Below the pieces are notes generated by a model. It saw nothing but the letters and a program-made list of their open reading frames with translations, ran no database searches and was not told the origin of the DNA. DNA of 64,000 nt from the NCBI RefSeq assembly GCF_900100085.1, contig NZ_FNEJ01000006.1, positions 1 to 64,000 on the forward strand, read 5' to 3'. Shown here one piece after another: positions 31,249-40,490 of the stretch. The stretch is from Salipiger marinus (GTDB lineage Bacteria > Pseudomonadota > Alphaproteobacteria > Rhodobacterales > Rhodobacteraceae). Made by a program: the position numbers and the translations under genes. Numbering within the stretch: the stretch's first letter is position 1; every line of letters begins with the position of its first letter.

Positions 31249-32163
31249 ATGGCCTTGCCCGTCACGCCGCTTTCGGCGCGCCCGCTTTCGTCCTCCAATA
31301 CGCCCGACAATCCGCGCGGCCTGCTGTTCATGGCGCTGGGGTTCTTTGCCTTCGGCATCACCGACCTGCTGGCCAAGCTGCTGTCGCAGGAATTGCCGGC
31401 GGTGCAGGTGGTCTGGCTGCGGCAGTCGGGGCTGTTCGTCGGCGTCATGGTGCTGCTGGCGCTGCGCGGCAGCCATATCCTGCGCACGCCGCATCCGGTG
31501 CTGCAGATGCTGCGCGGCGCCATCGCGCTGGGATCCGCCTTCTGCTTCATCATGGCGCTGCGGTTCGTGCCGCTGGCCGATGCCACCGCCGTCACCTTCA
31601 TGGCGCCGTTCATCGTCACCGTCATCGGCGCGCTCGTGCTGAAGGAGCCGGTGGGCCCGCGCCGCTGGGCCGCCGTGGCCGCCGGATTCATGGGCATGCT
31701 GGTGGTGATCCGGCCCGGCATGGGCGTGTTTCACCCCGCCATAGGCTTTGCGGTGCTGGCCGCCCTGCTGTTTTCCAGCCGCCAGATCCTGTCGCGGATG
31801 CTCAGCGGCCATGACAGCATCGCCACCACCGTAACCTATACCTCGATCACCTCTACCCTGCTCTGTTCGGTGCCGCTGGCCTTTGTCTGGGTGACCCCCG
31901 CAAGCGGCACGCTGGTGCTGCTGGCGCTCGCCATGGCGGTCTGCGCGGCGCTGGGGGAATTCCTGCTGATCCGCGGGCTCGACATCGGTCAGGCCACGGT
32001 GCTGGCCCCCGTGCAGTACAGCATGATCGTCTGGAGCACGATCTACGGCTTTCTGGTCTTTGCCGACCTGCCGGATCTGTGGACCTTCATCGGCTGCGGC
32101 ATCATCATCGCCTCGGGGCTTTACACGCTCTACCGCGAGCGGGTGAACCAGCGGCGCAGCTAG
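31249..32163 (+). CDS. DMT-family transporter (EamA type)
   Basis: The 304-residue protein has ten predicted helices arranged as two EamA repeats. Typical segments are FFAFGITDLLAKLLSQELPA, ALRFVPLADATAVTFMAPFI with VTVIGALVLKEPVG, and a C-terminal YRERVNQRRS. It probably exports or imports a small metabolite across the inner membrane. The substrate is unknown. The ATG at 31249 begins the helix-free leader MALPVTPLSARP. The longer frame upstream is unlikely. Its TAG stop shares two bases with the convergent DUF2161 stop. Confidence 0.88.
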   Translation: MALPVTPLSARPLSSSNTPDNPRGLLFMALGFFAFGITDLLAKLLSQELPAVQVVWLRQSGLFVGVMVLLALRGSHILRTPHPVLQMLRGAIALGSAFCFIMALRFVPLADATAVTFMAPFIVTVIGALVLKEPVGPRRWAAVAAGFMGMLVVIRPGMGVFHPAIGFAVLAALLFSSRQILSRMLSGHDSIATTVTYTSITSTLLCSVPLAFVWVTPASGTLVLLALAMAVCAALGEFLLIRGLDIGQATVLAPVQYSMIVWSTIYGFLVFADLPDLWTFIGCGIIIASGLYTLYRERVNQRRS

Positions 32164-32825
32164 TCCTCCCAGCTGTCGGCCCAATGCACCAGCCCGGCCC
32201 GCCCGGCCTCTGTCAGCGCATAGACCCCCAGCGACACGCGCGCGAACCAGCCATAATGGTTGTCGGCCATCAGCCGCGTCGCGGTCTTCACCCCCGTTGC
32301 CGCCGCCACGTCGCGCCCGCGCGCGGGCCCCTGTTCGGCCAGATGCGCGGCGCAGCGCAGCGCGTCCTGCCGATAGCCGGTGACCAGCCCGTGCCGGGTG
32401 GCGCCGCCCGCATTGGGATCGCCGCTGAGCCGGTGAAAGGCGCGCAGCAGCGCCGCCTGCCCCTTGGCGTTGCGGCGCGGCGCATAGGGGCCGGGATCGC
32501 ACAGCACCTCGGCCCGGCCCTCGCGCACCACGATGAACCCCAGCCCCAGCCTGCGGCACAGCGTCAGCGTGTCGCGCAGCACCCGGCGGGCGCTGCGGCC
32601 CTCGGGGCGGGGCACGGCAATATAGACATGCTCGGTCAGCCGCAGCCGCGCCACCGCCTGATGGAACAGCGCCAGCGACAGGCGCAGCTTCAGCTCAACC
32701 ACCAGCGGCGGCTCGTCGCCGCGCAGCGCCACCAGATCGGCAGCCCCCACCTCGCCCTTGACCTCATAGCCCTGCCGGGTCAGCAGCGCCTTGACCGGCG
32801 CGTAAAGATCGCTTTCCCGCTGCAT
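32160..32825 (-). CDS. DUF2161 family protein, putative PD-(D/E)XK phosphodiesterase
   Basis: The 221-residue protein starts MQRESDLYAPVKALLTRQGY and has AADLVALRG followed by VVELKLRLS. This arrangement of Asp then Glu-x-Lys is that of PD-(D/E)XK nucleases, and the family is described as putative phosphodiesterases. A C-terminal wHTH-like stretch (GRDVAAATGVKTATRLMADN) may bind DNA. Function is not established. GGGAGCAGAC supports ATG 32823-32825. It ends on a CTAG shared with the convergent transporter gene. Confidence 0.82.
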   Translation of the reverse strand: MQRESDLYAPVKALLTRQGYEVKGEVGAADLVALRGDEPPLVVELKLRLSLALFHQAVARLRLTEHVYIAVPRPEGRSARRVLRDTLTLCRRLGLGFIVVREGRAEVLCDPGPYAPRRNAKGQAALLRAFHRLSGDPNAGGATRHGLVTGYRQDALRCAAHLAEQGPARGRDVAAATGVKTATRLMADNHYGWFARVSLGVYALTEAGRAGLVHWADSWED

Positions 32826-32893
32826 GTCTGCTCCCTTGCCGCCAGATTGCGCCTGTCCTACCCTCTGCGTCACCCCCTGACAAAGGAAGCCAG

Positions 32894-33883
32894 ATGCCGC
32901 GTCCCGCCTTCGCCCTGCTGCTTGCCCTCGCCCTGCCCTCCGCCGCTGCCGCGCAATGCCATGGCACTGATCTGCGCGCCAGCCTGACCGCAGAGGAACA
33001 GGCCGAACAGCAGGCGGCGCTGGACGGTCTGCCCTATGCCACCGGCAATCACTGGCTGGCCGAGAAGGACGGCGAGGTGATCCACCTGATCGGCACGATC
33101 CATCTGGGCGATGCGCGGCTTGATCCGGTGGTGGCGCGGCTGGCCCCGGTGATCGAGGCGGCGGGGCTGCTGCTGCTGGAGGCGGATACCGCAGCCAAGA
33201 CCCGGCTGGAGCAGCGCATGGCCACCGAACCCGGCCTGCTGACCCTGACCGGCGCCACCCTGCCCGAGGTGCTGCCCGAGGCCGACTGGCAGCGTCTGGC
33301 CGAAGCCGCGCGCAGCCGCGGCATTCCCGCCGTCATGGCGGCGAAGTTCCAGCCATGGATGCTGTCGATGCTGTTGGCCACCCCGGCCTGCGCGATGGAT
33401 CTGCTGCAGGCGGATGGCGGGCTTGACGCGCAGCTGCAGGATCTGGCCGATACGGCAGAGGTGCCCACCCGCGCGCTGGAACCGGTGGACACGATCTTCA
33501 ACGTGTTCAACGCCGAACCGCTGGAGGTGCAGGCGCAGATGCTGGTGGCGAGCCTCCCCGATCAGGACACCGGCGCCGACCAGATCGTCACCACCATCAA
33601 CGCCTATTTCGACGAGGCCAATGCCGAAGCCTGGACCCTGTCGCGCGTCATCGCCCAACGCGGCGCCACGGACAGCGCAGCCCTTGATGCCGCCTTCGAC
33701 GCGATGGAGACGCAGCTGCTGACCAACCGCAACCGCGCATGGATTCCGGTGATCCTGCAAGCTGCGGCGACAACCGAGGCACCCGTGGTCGCGGCTTTTG
33801 GCGCCGCACATCTTTTCGGCGAGGACGGCGTGGCAAACCTGCTGGCGGCAGAGGGGTACAGCCTCCGCCGCCTGCCGTTCTGA
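32894..33883 (+). CDS. TraB/GumN family protein
   Basis: The 329-residue precursor has a signal peptide MPRPAFALLLALALPSAAAA and the family motifs HLIGTIHLGD near residue 70 and AAFGAAHLFGEDGVANLL near the C-terminus. Conserved His and Glu/Asp residues suggest a metal-dependent fold related to Tiki-type proteases. It would act in the periplasm or at the cell surface. Substrate unknown. AAAGGAAGCCAG precedes the ATG. It converges on the M3 peptidase gene with 10 bp between stops. Confidence 0.85.
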   Translation: MPRPAFALLLALALPSAAAAQCHGTDLRASLTAEEQAEQQAALDGLPYATGNHWLAEKDGEVIHLIGTIHLGDARLDPVVARLAPVIEAAGLLLLEADTAAKTRLEQRMATEPGLLTLTGATLPEVLPEADWQRLAEAARSRGIPAVMAAKFQPWMLSMLLATPACAMDLLQADGGLDAQLQDLADTAEVPTRALEPVDTIFNVFNAEPLEVQAQMLVASLPDQDTGADQIVTTINAYFDEANAEAWTLSRVIAQRGATDSAALDAAFDAMETQLLTNRNRAWIPVILQAAATTEAPVVAAFGAAHLFGEDGVANLLAAEGYSLRRLPF

Positions 33884-33893
33884 GGCGCCCCGC

Positions 33894-35915
33894 TCAGGCG
33901 GCGAGCCCGCGGCCTTTCAGCAGCGCCTCGACGCCCGGCATCCGGCCCCGGAACCGGGTATACAGCGCCTCCGCCTCCTCGGATCCGCCCTTGGACAGGA
34001 TGAACTCCTCTAGCCGCGCCGCCATTTCGGGATCAAAGGCGCCCCCCGCCTCCTGAAAGGCGGCGAAGGCGTCGGCATCCATCACCTCGGACCACATGTA
34101 GCTGTAATAGCCCGCCGAATAGCCGTCCCCGGCAAAGACATGGGCGAAATGCGGCGTGGCATGGCGCATGGCGATGGCCTCGGGCATGCCCAGACCGGCA
34201 AGGATCTCGGCCTGCCGCGCCATGGGATCCGCCGGGGCCGGGCCGCTGTGAAACTCCAGATCGACCAGCGCCGAGCCGATATATTCCACCGTCTGGAAGC
34301 CCATGTCGAAACTCGCCGCCGCCAGCACCTTGTCAAGCAGCGCGCGCGGCATCGGGGCCCCGGTTGCGGCATGGGTGGCATAGGTTTCCAGCACCTCCGG
34401 CACCTCCAGCCAGTGCTCGTAAAGCTGGCTCGGCAGTTCGACAAAATCCCGCGCCACCGACGTGCCGGAGATCGAGGCAAACTCCACATCCGACAGCATC
34501 TGGTGCAGCGCATGGCCGAATTCGTGAAACAGCGTGCGCGCGTCGTCATAAGACAGCAGCGCGGGCTTGCCCGACGGGGGCTTGGCGAAATTGCAGATAT
34601 TGAGAACGACAGGCGCGCGGGTCTCGGGGCGCTTGGCCTGCACCTGCATGGCCGAACACCACGCGCCGGAGCGTTTGGAGGCGCGGGCGAAATAATCGCC
34701 GATGAACACCGCCACATGCCGCCCCTGCCGCGTCACCTCCCACGCGCGGCAGTCGGGATGGTAAAGCGGCACGTCCAGCGGCCGGAATTCCAGCCCGAAC
34801 AGCCGTGTCGAACAGGCAAAGGCCGCCTCGATCATGCGGTCAAGCTGCAGATAGGGCTTCAGCTCCGCCTCATCCAGATCATGCAGCGCCTGCCGCCGCT
34901 TCTCCGCGTAATAGCGCCAGTCCCAAGGCCGGAACGCGTCGTTAAGACCCTCGGCGCGCAGCATCTCCTCCATCTGCGCCTGATCGCGCAGCGCCGCATC
35001 GCGCGCGGGTTCCCAGACCTGCCGCAGCAGATCGCGCACCCGGTCCGGGCTGCCCGCCATCTCCGTCTCCAGCTTGAAGGCGGCAAAATCGGCATAACCC
35101 AGCAGGGCGGCCCGCTCCTCGCGCAGGCGCAGGATCTCGGCGGCAATGGCGCGGTTGTCGGTCTCGCCGCCGTTTTCGCCGCGCGCGGTCCAGGCCCGCC
35201 ACGCCGCCTCGCGCAGATCGCGCCGCGGCGAGAACTGCAGGAACGGCACGATCAGCGAGCGCGACAGCGTCACCACCGGCCCCGACCGCCCCAATGCGGC
35301 CCCCGCCGCGCGGGCGGCATCCACCACAAATTCCGGCAGCCCTTCCAGATCGCCTTCCGCCAGCGGCAGAACCCAGGCCGCTTCGTCTTTCAGCAGGTTC
35401 TGGGTGAACTGCGTGCCCAGCACCGCCAGCCGCGACTTCACCTCCTTCATGCGCGCAGCCTCGGCCCCGCTCAGCGCCGCCCCCGCCCGCACGAACCCGC
35501 GATGCGTCAGCATCAGCACCCGCGCCTCCTCGGGCGACAGATCCAGCGCGTCGCGCCGCTCCCACAGATCGCGCACCCGCGCAAACAGCGCGGCATTGGC
35601 ATAGATCGCGGAACTATGCGCGGCGAGCTTCGGCGAAAACTCCCGCTGCAGCGCCTGCCGCGCCTCGTTGCTGTCCGATCCCGCCACGGTGAAAAACACC
35701 GACAGCACCTGATCCAGCGCGCGCCCCGCCCCCTCCATCGCCTCGATGGTATTGGCAAAGCTCGCAGGCGCTGCGGCCCCGGCGATTGCCTCGATCTCGG
35801 CCAGATGCGCCGCCAGCGCCTCCTCCAGCGCGGGGGCAAAATCCTCGTCGGAAATGGCGTCGAAAGGCGCCAGCCCGAACGGCGTCTCCCATGTGGCCAG
35901 CAGCGGATTGGTCAT
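33894..35915 (-). CDS. M3 family metallopeptidase (oligopeptidase A / Dcp type)
   Basis: The 673-residue cytoplasmic peptidase has the zinc motif HEFGH at about residue 464 in LFHEFGHALH, followed by the third zinc ligand region in FVELPSQLYEHWL. No signal peptide is present. It would degrade short peptides and signal peptide fragments. AAGGAGAGTGTTC sets the ATG at 35913-35915 rather than the GTG six bases upstream. It lies downstream of an amino-acid ABC permease gene on the same strand. Confidence 0.93.
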   Translation of the reverse strand: MTNPLLATWETPFGLAPFDAISDEDFAPALEEALAAHLAEIEAIAGAAAPASFANTIEAMEGAGRALDQVLSVFFTVAGSDSNEARQALQREFSPKLAAHSSAIYANAALFARVRDLWERRDALDLSPEEARVLMLTHRGFVRAGAALSGAEAARMKEVKSRLAVLGTQFTQNLLKDEAAWVLPLAEGDLEGLPEFVVDAARAAGAALGRSGPVVTLSRSLIVPFLQFSPRRDLREAAWRAWTARGENGGETDNRAIAAEILRLREERAALLGYADFAAFKLETEMAGSPDRVRDLLRQVWEPARDAALRDQAQMEEMLRAEGLNDAFRPWDWRYYAEKRRQALHDLDEAELKPYLQLDRMIEAAFACSTRLFGLEFRPLDVPLYHPDCRAWEVTRQGRHVAVFIGDYFARASKRSGAWCSAMQVQAKRPETRAPVVLNICNFAKPPSGKPALLSYDDARTLFHEFGHALHQMLSDVEFASISGTSVARDFVELPSQLYEHWLEVPEVLETYATHAATGAPMPRALLDKVLAAASFDMGFQTVEYIGSALVDLEFHSGPAPADPMARQAEILAGLGMPEAIAMRHATPHFAHVFAGDGYSAGYYSYMWSEVMDADAFAAFQEAGGAFDPEMAARLEEFILSKGGSEEAEALYTRFRGRMPGVEALLKGRGLAA

Positions 35916-36040
35916 GAACACTCTCCTTTTGCCGGAAAGCTAATCCCGCGCGCCGCCCCCCGCAATGCCCCGCGCCCTGTGGTTTCCATTGGCCCCAAAT
36001 ATCCCCGCCGGAGGCTCCAGCGCCGCCACGGGCAAAGGGG

Positions 36041-36823
36041 TCAGGGCCGCGCGCGCAGCCGCGCCTCAAGCCGGCGCAGCAGCAGCGACAGGCCGATGGT
36101 CAGCGTCAGATAGATCAGCGCCACCACGTTATAGGTCTCGAAATAGCGGAAATTCCCCGCCGCCGTGACCTTGCCCAGTTGCGTCACGTCCAGCACCCCC
36201 AGCACCGACACCAGCGAGCTGTCCTTGACCATGGCGACAAAATCATTCCCCAGCGGCGGCAGGATGGTGCGCAGCGCCTGCGGCAGCACGATCAGCCGGA
36301 ACCGCTGCCAGTCCGACAGGCCAAGCGCCTGCGCCGCCTCGATCTGGCCCTCGGGCACCGACAGCAGCCCCGCCCGGAACACCTCCGCCAGAAAGGCGGC
36401 ATAGCCCAGCGTCAGCGCCAGCACCGCGCGCCACAGCAGCGGAAAATCCCGCACCCGCGCGGGATCAAGCCCCAGATGCCCCGCGATCCAGTTCCAGCCC
36501 GCCACCAGCGCGGGCGCCAGCACGAAGGCCACGTACAGCAGCAGCACGAGGATCGGCAGGCCGCGCAGGATCTCGGTGTAGAACCGCGCCACCTGCCGCA
36601 GCAGCAGCGAGCGCGACAGCGACATCAGCGCCAGCGCCAGCCCCAGCACCGAGGCCGCGGCGAAGCTGACCAGCGTCACCCCCACCGTCACCTGCACCCC
36701 GCGCAGCAGCGTCGCCAGCACCTGCCGCTGCTCGGCCTCGGCCAGCACGGAGGCGAAGGCCAGCGCCCCCAGCCCGCCCGCGACCAGCAGCCACCACGGG
36801 AAATCCTGCTCCGGGGTCTTCAC
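36041..36823 (-). CDS. Polar amino acid ABC transporter permease
   Basis: The 260-residue membrane protein has an HisM/GlnP-type permease domain with RGVQVTVGVTLVSFAAASVL, FYTEILRGLPILVLLLYVAF, and the EAA loop VPEGQIEAAQALGLSDWQRF leading to IVLPQALRTILPPLGND. It forms the channel for the binding protein encoded just upstream with a 10-bp gap. No ATPase gene is adjacent, so an ATPase elsewhere must serve it. Confidence 0.92.
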   Translation of the reverse strand: MKTPEQDFPWWLLVAGGLGALAFASVLAEAEQRQVLATLLRGVQVTVGVTLVSFAAASVLGLALALMSLSRSLLLRQVARFYTEILRGLPILVLLLYVAFVLAPALVAGWNWIAGHLGLDPARVRDFPLLWRAVLALTLGYAAFLAEVFRAGLLSVPEGQIEAAQALGLSDWQRFRLIVLPQALRTILPPLGNDFVAMVKDSSLVSVLGVLDVTQLGKVTAAGNFRYFETYNVVALIYLTLTIGLSLLLRRLEARLRARP

Positions 36824-36833
36824 GCCTGCCCGC

Positions 36834-37616
36834 TCACTCGCCCATCTTGTAGTCGAGGAACCACTTGGTGTTCAGCGCCTCCAGCGTGCCATCCGCCTGC
36901 AGCGCCGCGATGGCGGCATCGACGGGCGCCACCAGTTCCGATCCCTTGGGGAAGATGAAGCCGAAATCCTCGGCGCCCAGCTTGTCGCCCACGATCTTCA
37001 GCGCCCCGTCCGTGGCCGCGACATAGCCCGCCCCCGCCGTGCCATCGGTCAGCACCAGATCGACATCGCCGGTGCGCAGCGCCTGCACGCTGGCGCCGAA
37101 CGTGTCGAACAGGGCGATGCGCGGGTTGGTCTCGTCGCCGTCCAGCACCTCGTAGACGCCGACATAAAACGGCGTGGTGCCGGGCTGTGCGCCCATCAGC
37201 AGGTCGGGATCGGCGGCGAAAGAGGCGGCATCGTCAAACCGCGCCTCGTCACCCCGCACCAGCATGACCATTTCCGACCGCATGTAGGGGGCGGAAAAAT
37301 CCACCATCTCCGCCCGGTCCTCGCGGATGGTGATGCCGGTCATGCCCATGTCCATCTGGCCCTCGCTGACGGCGGGGATCATCGCGTCCCATGCGATGGT
37401 TTCATAGACCACGGTCATGTTCAGCCGCGCCGCGATCTCGGCCAGCGCGTCATATTCCCAGCCAACCGGCGTGCCGCTGGCGGGATCGACAAACTGCAGC
37501 GGCGGATAGGCGTTTTCGGTGGCCACCACCACCTCGCGCCCCTGCAGGTCGGGCAGATCCTGCGCGGCAAGCGGGGCGGCGGCAAGGCAGAACAGGGCGG
37601 CAAGTCGGGCGATCAT
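36834..37616 (-). CDS. Amino acid ABC transporter substrate-binding protein
   Basis: The 260-residue precursor has a short signal peptide MIARLAALFCLAAAPLAAQD and a type-2 binding fold with VVVATENAYPPLQFVDPASG, GMTGITIREDRAEMVDFSAP and FGASVQALRTGDVDLVLTDG. These are the usual signatures of polar or aromatic amino-acid binders, with an Arg (TIRED) for the alpha-carboxylate. The ligand is not predictable. GGAGAG precedes ATG 37614-37616. Confidence 0.92.
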   Translation of the reverse strand: MIARLAALFCLAAAPLAAQDLPDLQGREVVVATENAYPPLQFVDPASGTPVGWEYDALAEIAARLNMTVVYETIAWDAMIPAVSEGQMDMGMTGITIREDRAEMVDFSAPYMRSEMVMLVRGDEARFDDAASFAADPDLLMGAQPGTTPFYVGVYEVLDGDETNPRIALFDTFGASVQALRTGDVDLVLTDGTAGAGYVAATDGALKIVGDKLGAEDFGFIFPKGSELVAPVDAAIAALQADGTLEALNTKWFLDYKMGE

Positions 37617-37661
37617 CACTCATCTCTCCGGAATAGGGTCAGGCGGCAGTATGGCGCGCGG

Positions 37662-38720
37662 TCAGGGCTTGGCAAGATCGGGCGCAGCAGCACCGCAGAC
37701 CGGGCAATCGGCACGGCGGTGCAGCCGGATCTTGCGGGTCTCGCCCCAAAGCGCGTCGTAAATCAGCATCTCGCCGCGCAGCGGCTGGCCCGCGCTCGCG
37801 ATCAGCTTGACCGCCTCCACCGCCATCATCGCGCCGACCACGCCCGGCAAGGGCCCCAGCACCCCCGCTTCGGCACAGCTTGGCGCCAGCCCCGGTGCCG
37901 GGGCTTCGGGAAACAGGCACTGATAGCAGGGGGCGCCGCGCGCGGGATCAAACACCGACAGCTGCCCCTCCCACTGGCTGAGCGCGCCGGAGACCAGCGG
38001 CAGACGCGCGGCCACCGCAGCGCGGTTGACCAGATAGCGCGTGGTGAAATTGTCGGTCCCGTCCAGCACCAGATCATAGTCGGCGAAAAGCTCCGGCGCG
38101 ATCTCCTCGGTCAGGCGGCGGTGATAGGGGCGCACGGTCACATGCGGGTTCTGCGCCAGCATCGCCGCCTGCGCGGAAAACACCTTTGGCATGCCGATGC
38201 GCGCATCGGTATGGATCACCTGCCGCTGCAGGTTGGCGTTTTCCACCACATCGCCGTCGATCACGCCAATGGTGCCCACGCCCGCCGCCGCCAGATATTG
38301 CAGCGCGGGCGCGCCAAGCCCGCCCGCGCCCACCACCAGCACCCGCGCCGCGCGCAGCTTTTTCTGTCCCGGCCCGCCCAGTTCGCGCAGCACGATATGG
38401 CGGGCGTAGCGGTCCAGTTCGCTGTCGGACATGCGGGCGGAGACGGGGGCGGGATCCACCTGCGGCTGCGCCCGGGCGCGCAGCTTGCCCAGCCCCAGCC
38501 TATAGACCAGCACCAGCACCGCAAAGCCCCCCAGCAGCAGCCACAGCGCGGCACTGCCGCCCGTCGCCGCGCGCAGGCCATGCCCCTCTGGCAGCGCCAC
38601 ATGGATCATCAGCACCGCGACATAAAGCAGCCCCAGCAGATAAAGCCGCGCGCTGCGCGAGGCGCCCATCAGGCGCCCCAGACCCCAGATCGCCGCCGCC
38701 AGCGCCAGAACCAGCAGCAT
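37662..38720 (-). CDS. ThiF/MoeB-family adenylyltransferase with N-terminal membrane segments
   Basis: The 352-residue protein has about 75 N-terminal residues with two to three hydrophobic helices (LLVLALAAAIWGLGRLMG, LYLLGLLYVAVLMIHVAL, LWLLLGGFAVLVLVYRLG). The E1-like domain begins at MSDSELDRYARHIVLRELGG. Its ATP-binding VLVVGAGGLGAPALQYLAAA, adenylate-contacting NLQRQ, and the zinc cysteines CYQCL and CPVCG are all present. It would adenylate the C-terminus of a ThiS/MoaD-like sulfur carrier. The partner is not nearby. ATG overlaps the dut stop as TGATG. Confidence 0.88.
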   Translation of the reverse strand: MLLVLALAAAIWGLGRLMGASRSARLYLLGLLYVAVLMIHVALPEGHGLRAATGGSAALWLLLGGFAVLVLVYRLGLGKLRARAQPQVDPAPVSARMSDSELDRYARHIVLRELGGPGQKKLRAARVLVVGAGGLGAPALQYLAAAGVGTIGVIDGDVVENANLQRQVIHTDARIGMPKVFSAQAAMLAQNPHVTVRPYHRRLTEEIAPELFADYDLVLDGTDNFTTRYLVNRAAVAARLPLVSGALSQWEGQLSVFDPARGAPCYQCLFPEAPAPGLAPSCAEAGVLGPLPGVVGAMMAVEAVKLIASAGQPLRGEMLIYDALWGETRKIRLHRRADCPVCGAAAPDLAKP

Positions 38721-39175
38721 CAGCGCCGCCCGGTGGAGCCAAAGCCCCCGACGCCGCGCAGCGTCTCGTCCAGGTCTTCGACCACCTGCAGCGCCGCCTG
38801 CACCACCGGGGCCACCACCATCTGCGCGATGCGGTCGCCATGCGCGATGGTAAAGGGCTCGGATCCGGCATTCATCACGATCACCCCCAAGGGTCCGCGA
38901 TAGTCGCTGTCGATGGTGCCCGGCGTGTTGGGCAGGGTGATGCCATGTTTCAGCGCAAGGCCGGAGCGCGGGCGCAGCTGCACCTCGTAGCCTGCGGGGA
39001 TCGCCAGCCGCAGCCCGGTGGGCACCAGCGCGCGGGCGCCGGGCTGCAGCGTGATCTCGCCCCGGTCGGGCAGGTTGGCGCGCAGATCGGCGCCCGCCGC
39101 CCCGCCCGTCGCATAGCCCGGCAGCCCCAGCGCGCGGTCAGCGCCCTCGTCCCACATCACCTTGATCGTGACCAT
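38720..39175 (-). CDS. dut: dUTP diphosphatase
   Basis: The 151-residue trimeric dUTPase shows the conserved motifs: [10 protein letters not shown] (1), [14 protein letters not shown] (2), [17 protein letters not shown] (3, catalytic Asp), [11 protein letters not shown] (4) and the C-terminal [11 protein letters not shown] (5) that closes on the substrate. It makes dUMP and keeps uracil out of DNA. GGAAGGAACGGAT favours ATG 39173-39175, but an ATG at 39191-39193 overlaps the coaBC stop and could be used. Confidence 0.96.
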   Translation of the reverse strand: MVTIKVMWDEGADRALGLPGYATGGAAGADLRANLPDRGEITLQPGARALVPTGLRLAIPAGYEVQLRPRSGLALKHGITLPNTPGTIDSDYRGPLGVIVMNAGSEPFTIAHGDRIAQMVVAPVVQAALQVVEDLDETLRGVGGFGSTGRR

Positions 39176-39189
39176 ATCCGTTCCTTCCG

Positions 39190-40386
39190 TCATGCCATCA
39201 GCGCCTCTGCGATGCGCTGCGCCAGCCGTGCCGCCACCTCGGCCTTGGCCATGCGCGGCCAGACCTCGGCGCCCTCGTCAGAAATCAGCACCACGGCATT
39301 GTCGGGCCCGCCCATGATGCCCGTCGCCGGAGAGACATCATTGGCGAGGATCCAGTCGCAGCCCTTGCGCGCGCGTTTGGCGGTGGCGTGCGCCACCACA
39401 TCGTCGGTTTCCGCCGCAAAGCCCACCACCAGCCGGGGCCGTGCCTCTGGCAGCTGCGCCACCTCGGCCAGAATGTCGGGGTTTTCGGTGAATTCCAGCA
39501 CCGGCAGCGCGCCCTTGGTCTTCTTGATCTTCGACAGATGCTCGGAGGCGACCCGCCAGTCCGCCACCGCCGCCGCAAACACCGCCGCGTCGACCGGCAG
39601 GGCCGCCAGCACAGCGGCGCGCATCTGGCGGGCGGTTTCCACCTCGATCACCTCGACGCCCTCGGGGCGCGCGGCCTGCGCGGGACCGGTCACAAACACC
39701 ACCTGCGCCCCCAGATCGCGCAGCGCTGCGGCAATCGCCGTGCCCTGCGCGCCAGAGGAGCGGTTGGCGATATAGCGCACCGGATCAATGGGTTCATGGG
39801 TGGGGCCGGAGGTGACCAGCACCCGCTTTCCGGCCAGCGGGCCAGCCACCAGCGCCGCGCGCACCGCCTGCAGGATCGCGACGGGTTCCGCCATGCGCCC
39901 GGGGCCAAATTCGCCGCAGGCCATGTCGCCCTCGTCGGGGCCGACGACGCGCACGCCATCGCCGCGCAGCACCGCCAGATTGCGCTGGGTGGCGGGATGC
40001 TGCCACATGCGCACATTCATGGCGGGGGCGATCATCACCGGCGTGTCGGTGGCCAGCAGCAGGGTGGAGGCAAGATCGCCCGCCAGCCCCTGCGCCATCT
40101 TCGCCATCAGATCGGCGGTGGCGGGCACCACCAGCACCAGATCGGCCACACGGGACAGCTGGATATGCCCCATCTCGGCTTCCTTGGTCAGGTCGAACAG
40201 GTCGCGATGCACCGCTTCGCCAGCAAGGGCGGAGACGGCGAGCGGGGTGACGAACTGTTCCGCCGCAGCGGTCATCACCGGGGTCACCGCAGCCCCCTGC
40301 CCGCGCAGCAGCCGGATCAGCTCCAGCCCCTTGTAGGCGGCAATCCCGCCGCCAAGGATCAACAGGATACGTTTGCCCGACAGCAT
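39190..40386 (-). CDS. coaBC: Bifunctional phosphopantothenoylcysteine decarboxylase / phosphopantothenate-cysteine ligase
   Basis: The 398-residue fusion has the FMN-dependent CoaC half ([20 protein letters not shown], then [17 protein letters not shown] with the catalytic Asn, and [13 protein letters not shown] with the catalytic Cys). The CoaB half follows ([48 protein letters not shown] and NDVS). It performs two successive steps of coenzyme A synthesis. ATG 40384-40386 begins the family N-terminus. Upstream extension is not conserved. It leads dut-thiF in a tight cluster. Confidence 0.95.
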   Translation of the reverse strand: MLSGKRILLILGGGIAAYKGLELIRLLRGQGAAVTPVMTAAAEQFVTPLAVSALAGEAVHRDLFDLTKEAEMGHIQLSRVADLVLVVPATADLMAKMAQGLAGDLASTLLLATDTPVMIAPAMNVRMWQHPATQRNLAVLRGDGVRVVGPDEGDMACGEFGPGRMAEPVAILQAVRAALVAGPLAGKRVLVTSGPTHEPIDPVRYIANRSSGAQGTAIAAALRDLGAQVVFVTGPAQAARPEGVEVIEVETARQMRAAVLAALPVDAAVFAAAVADWRVASEHLSKIKKTKGALPVLEFTENPDILAEVAQLPEARPRLVVGFAAETDDVVAHATAKRARKGCDWILANDVSPATGIMGGPDNAVVLISDEGAEVWPRMAKAEVAARLAQRIAEALMA

Positions 40387-40490
40387 GGCGGCGCCCCCTC
40401 TGGCCTGTCGCGGACGCATCAGCCCGCCCGCAACTTCGGCCCCACAGTTAGAGACCCCGCAGGCAAAACTCAATCTCCGGAAGGTGGGGG

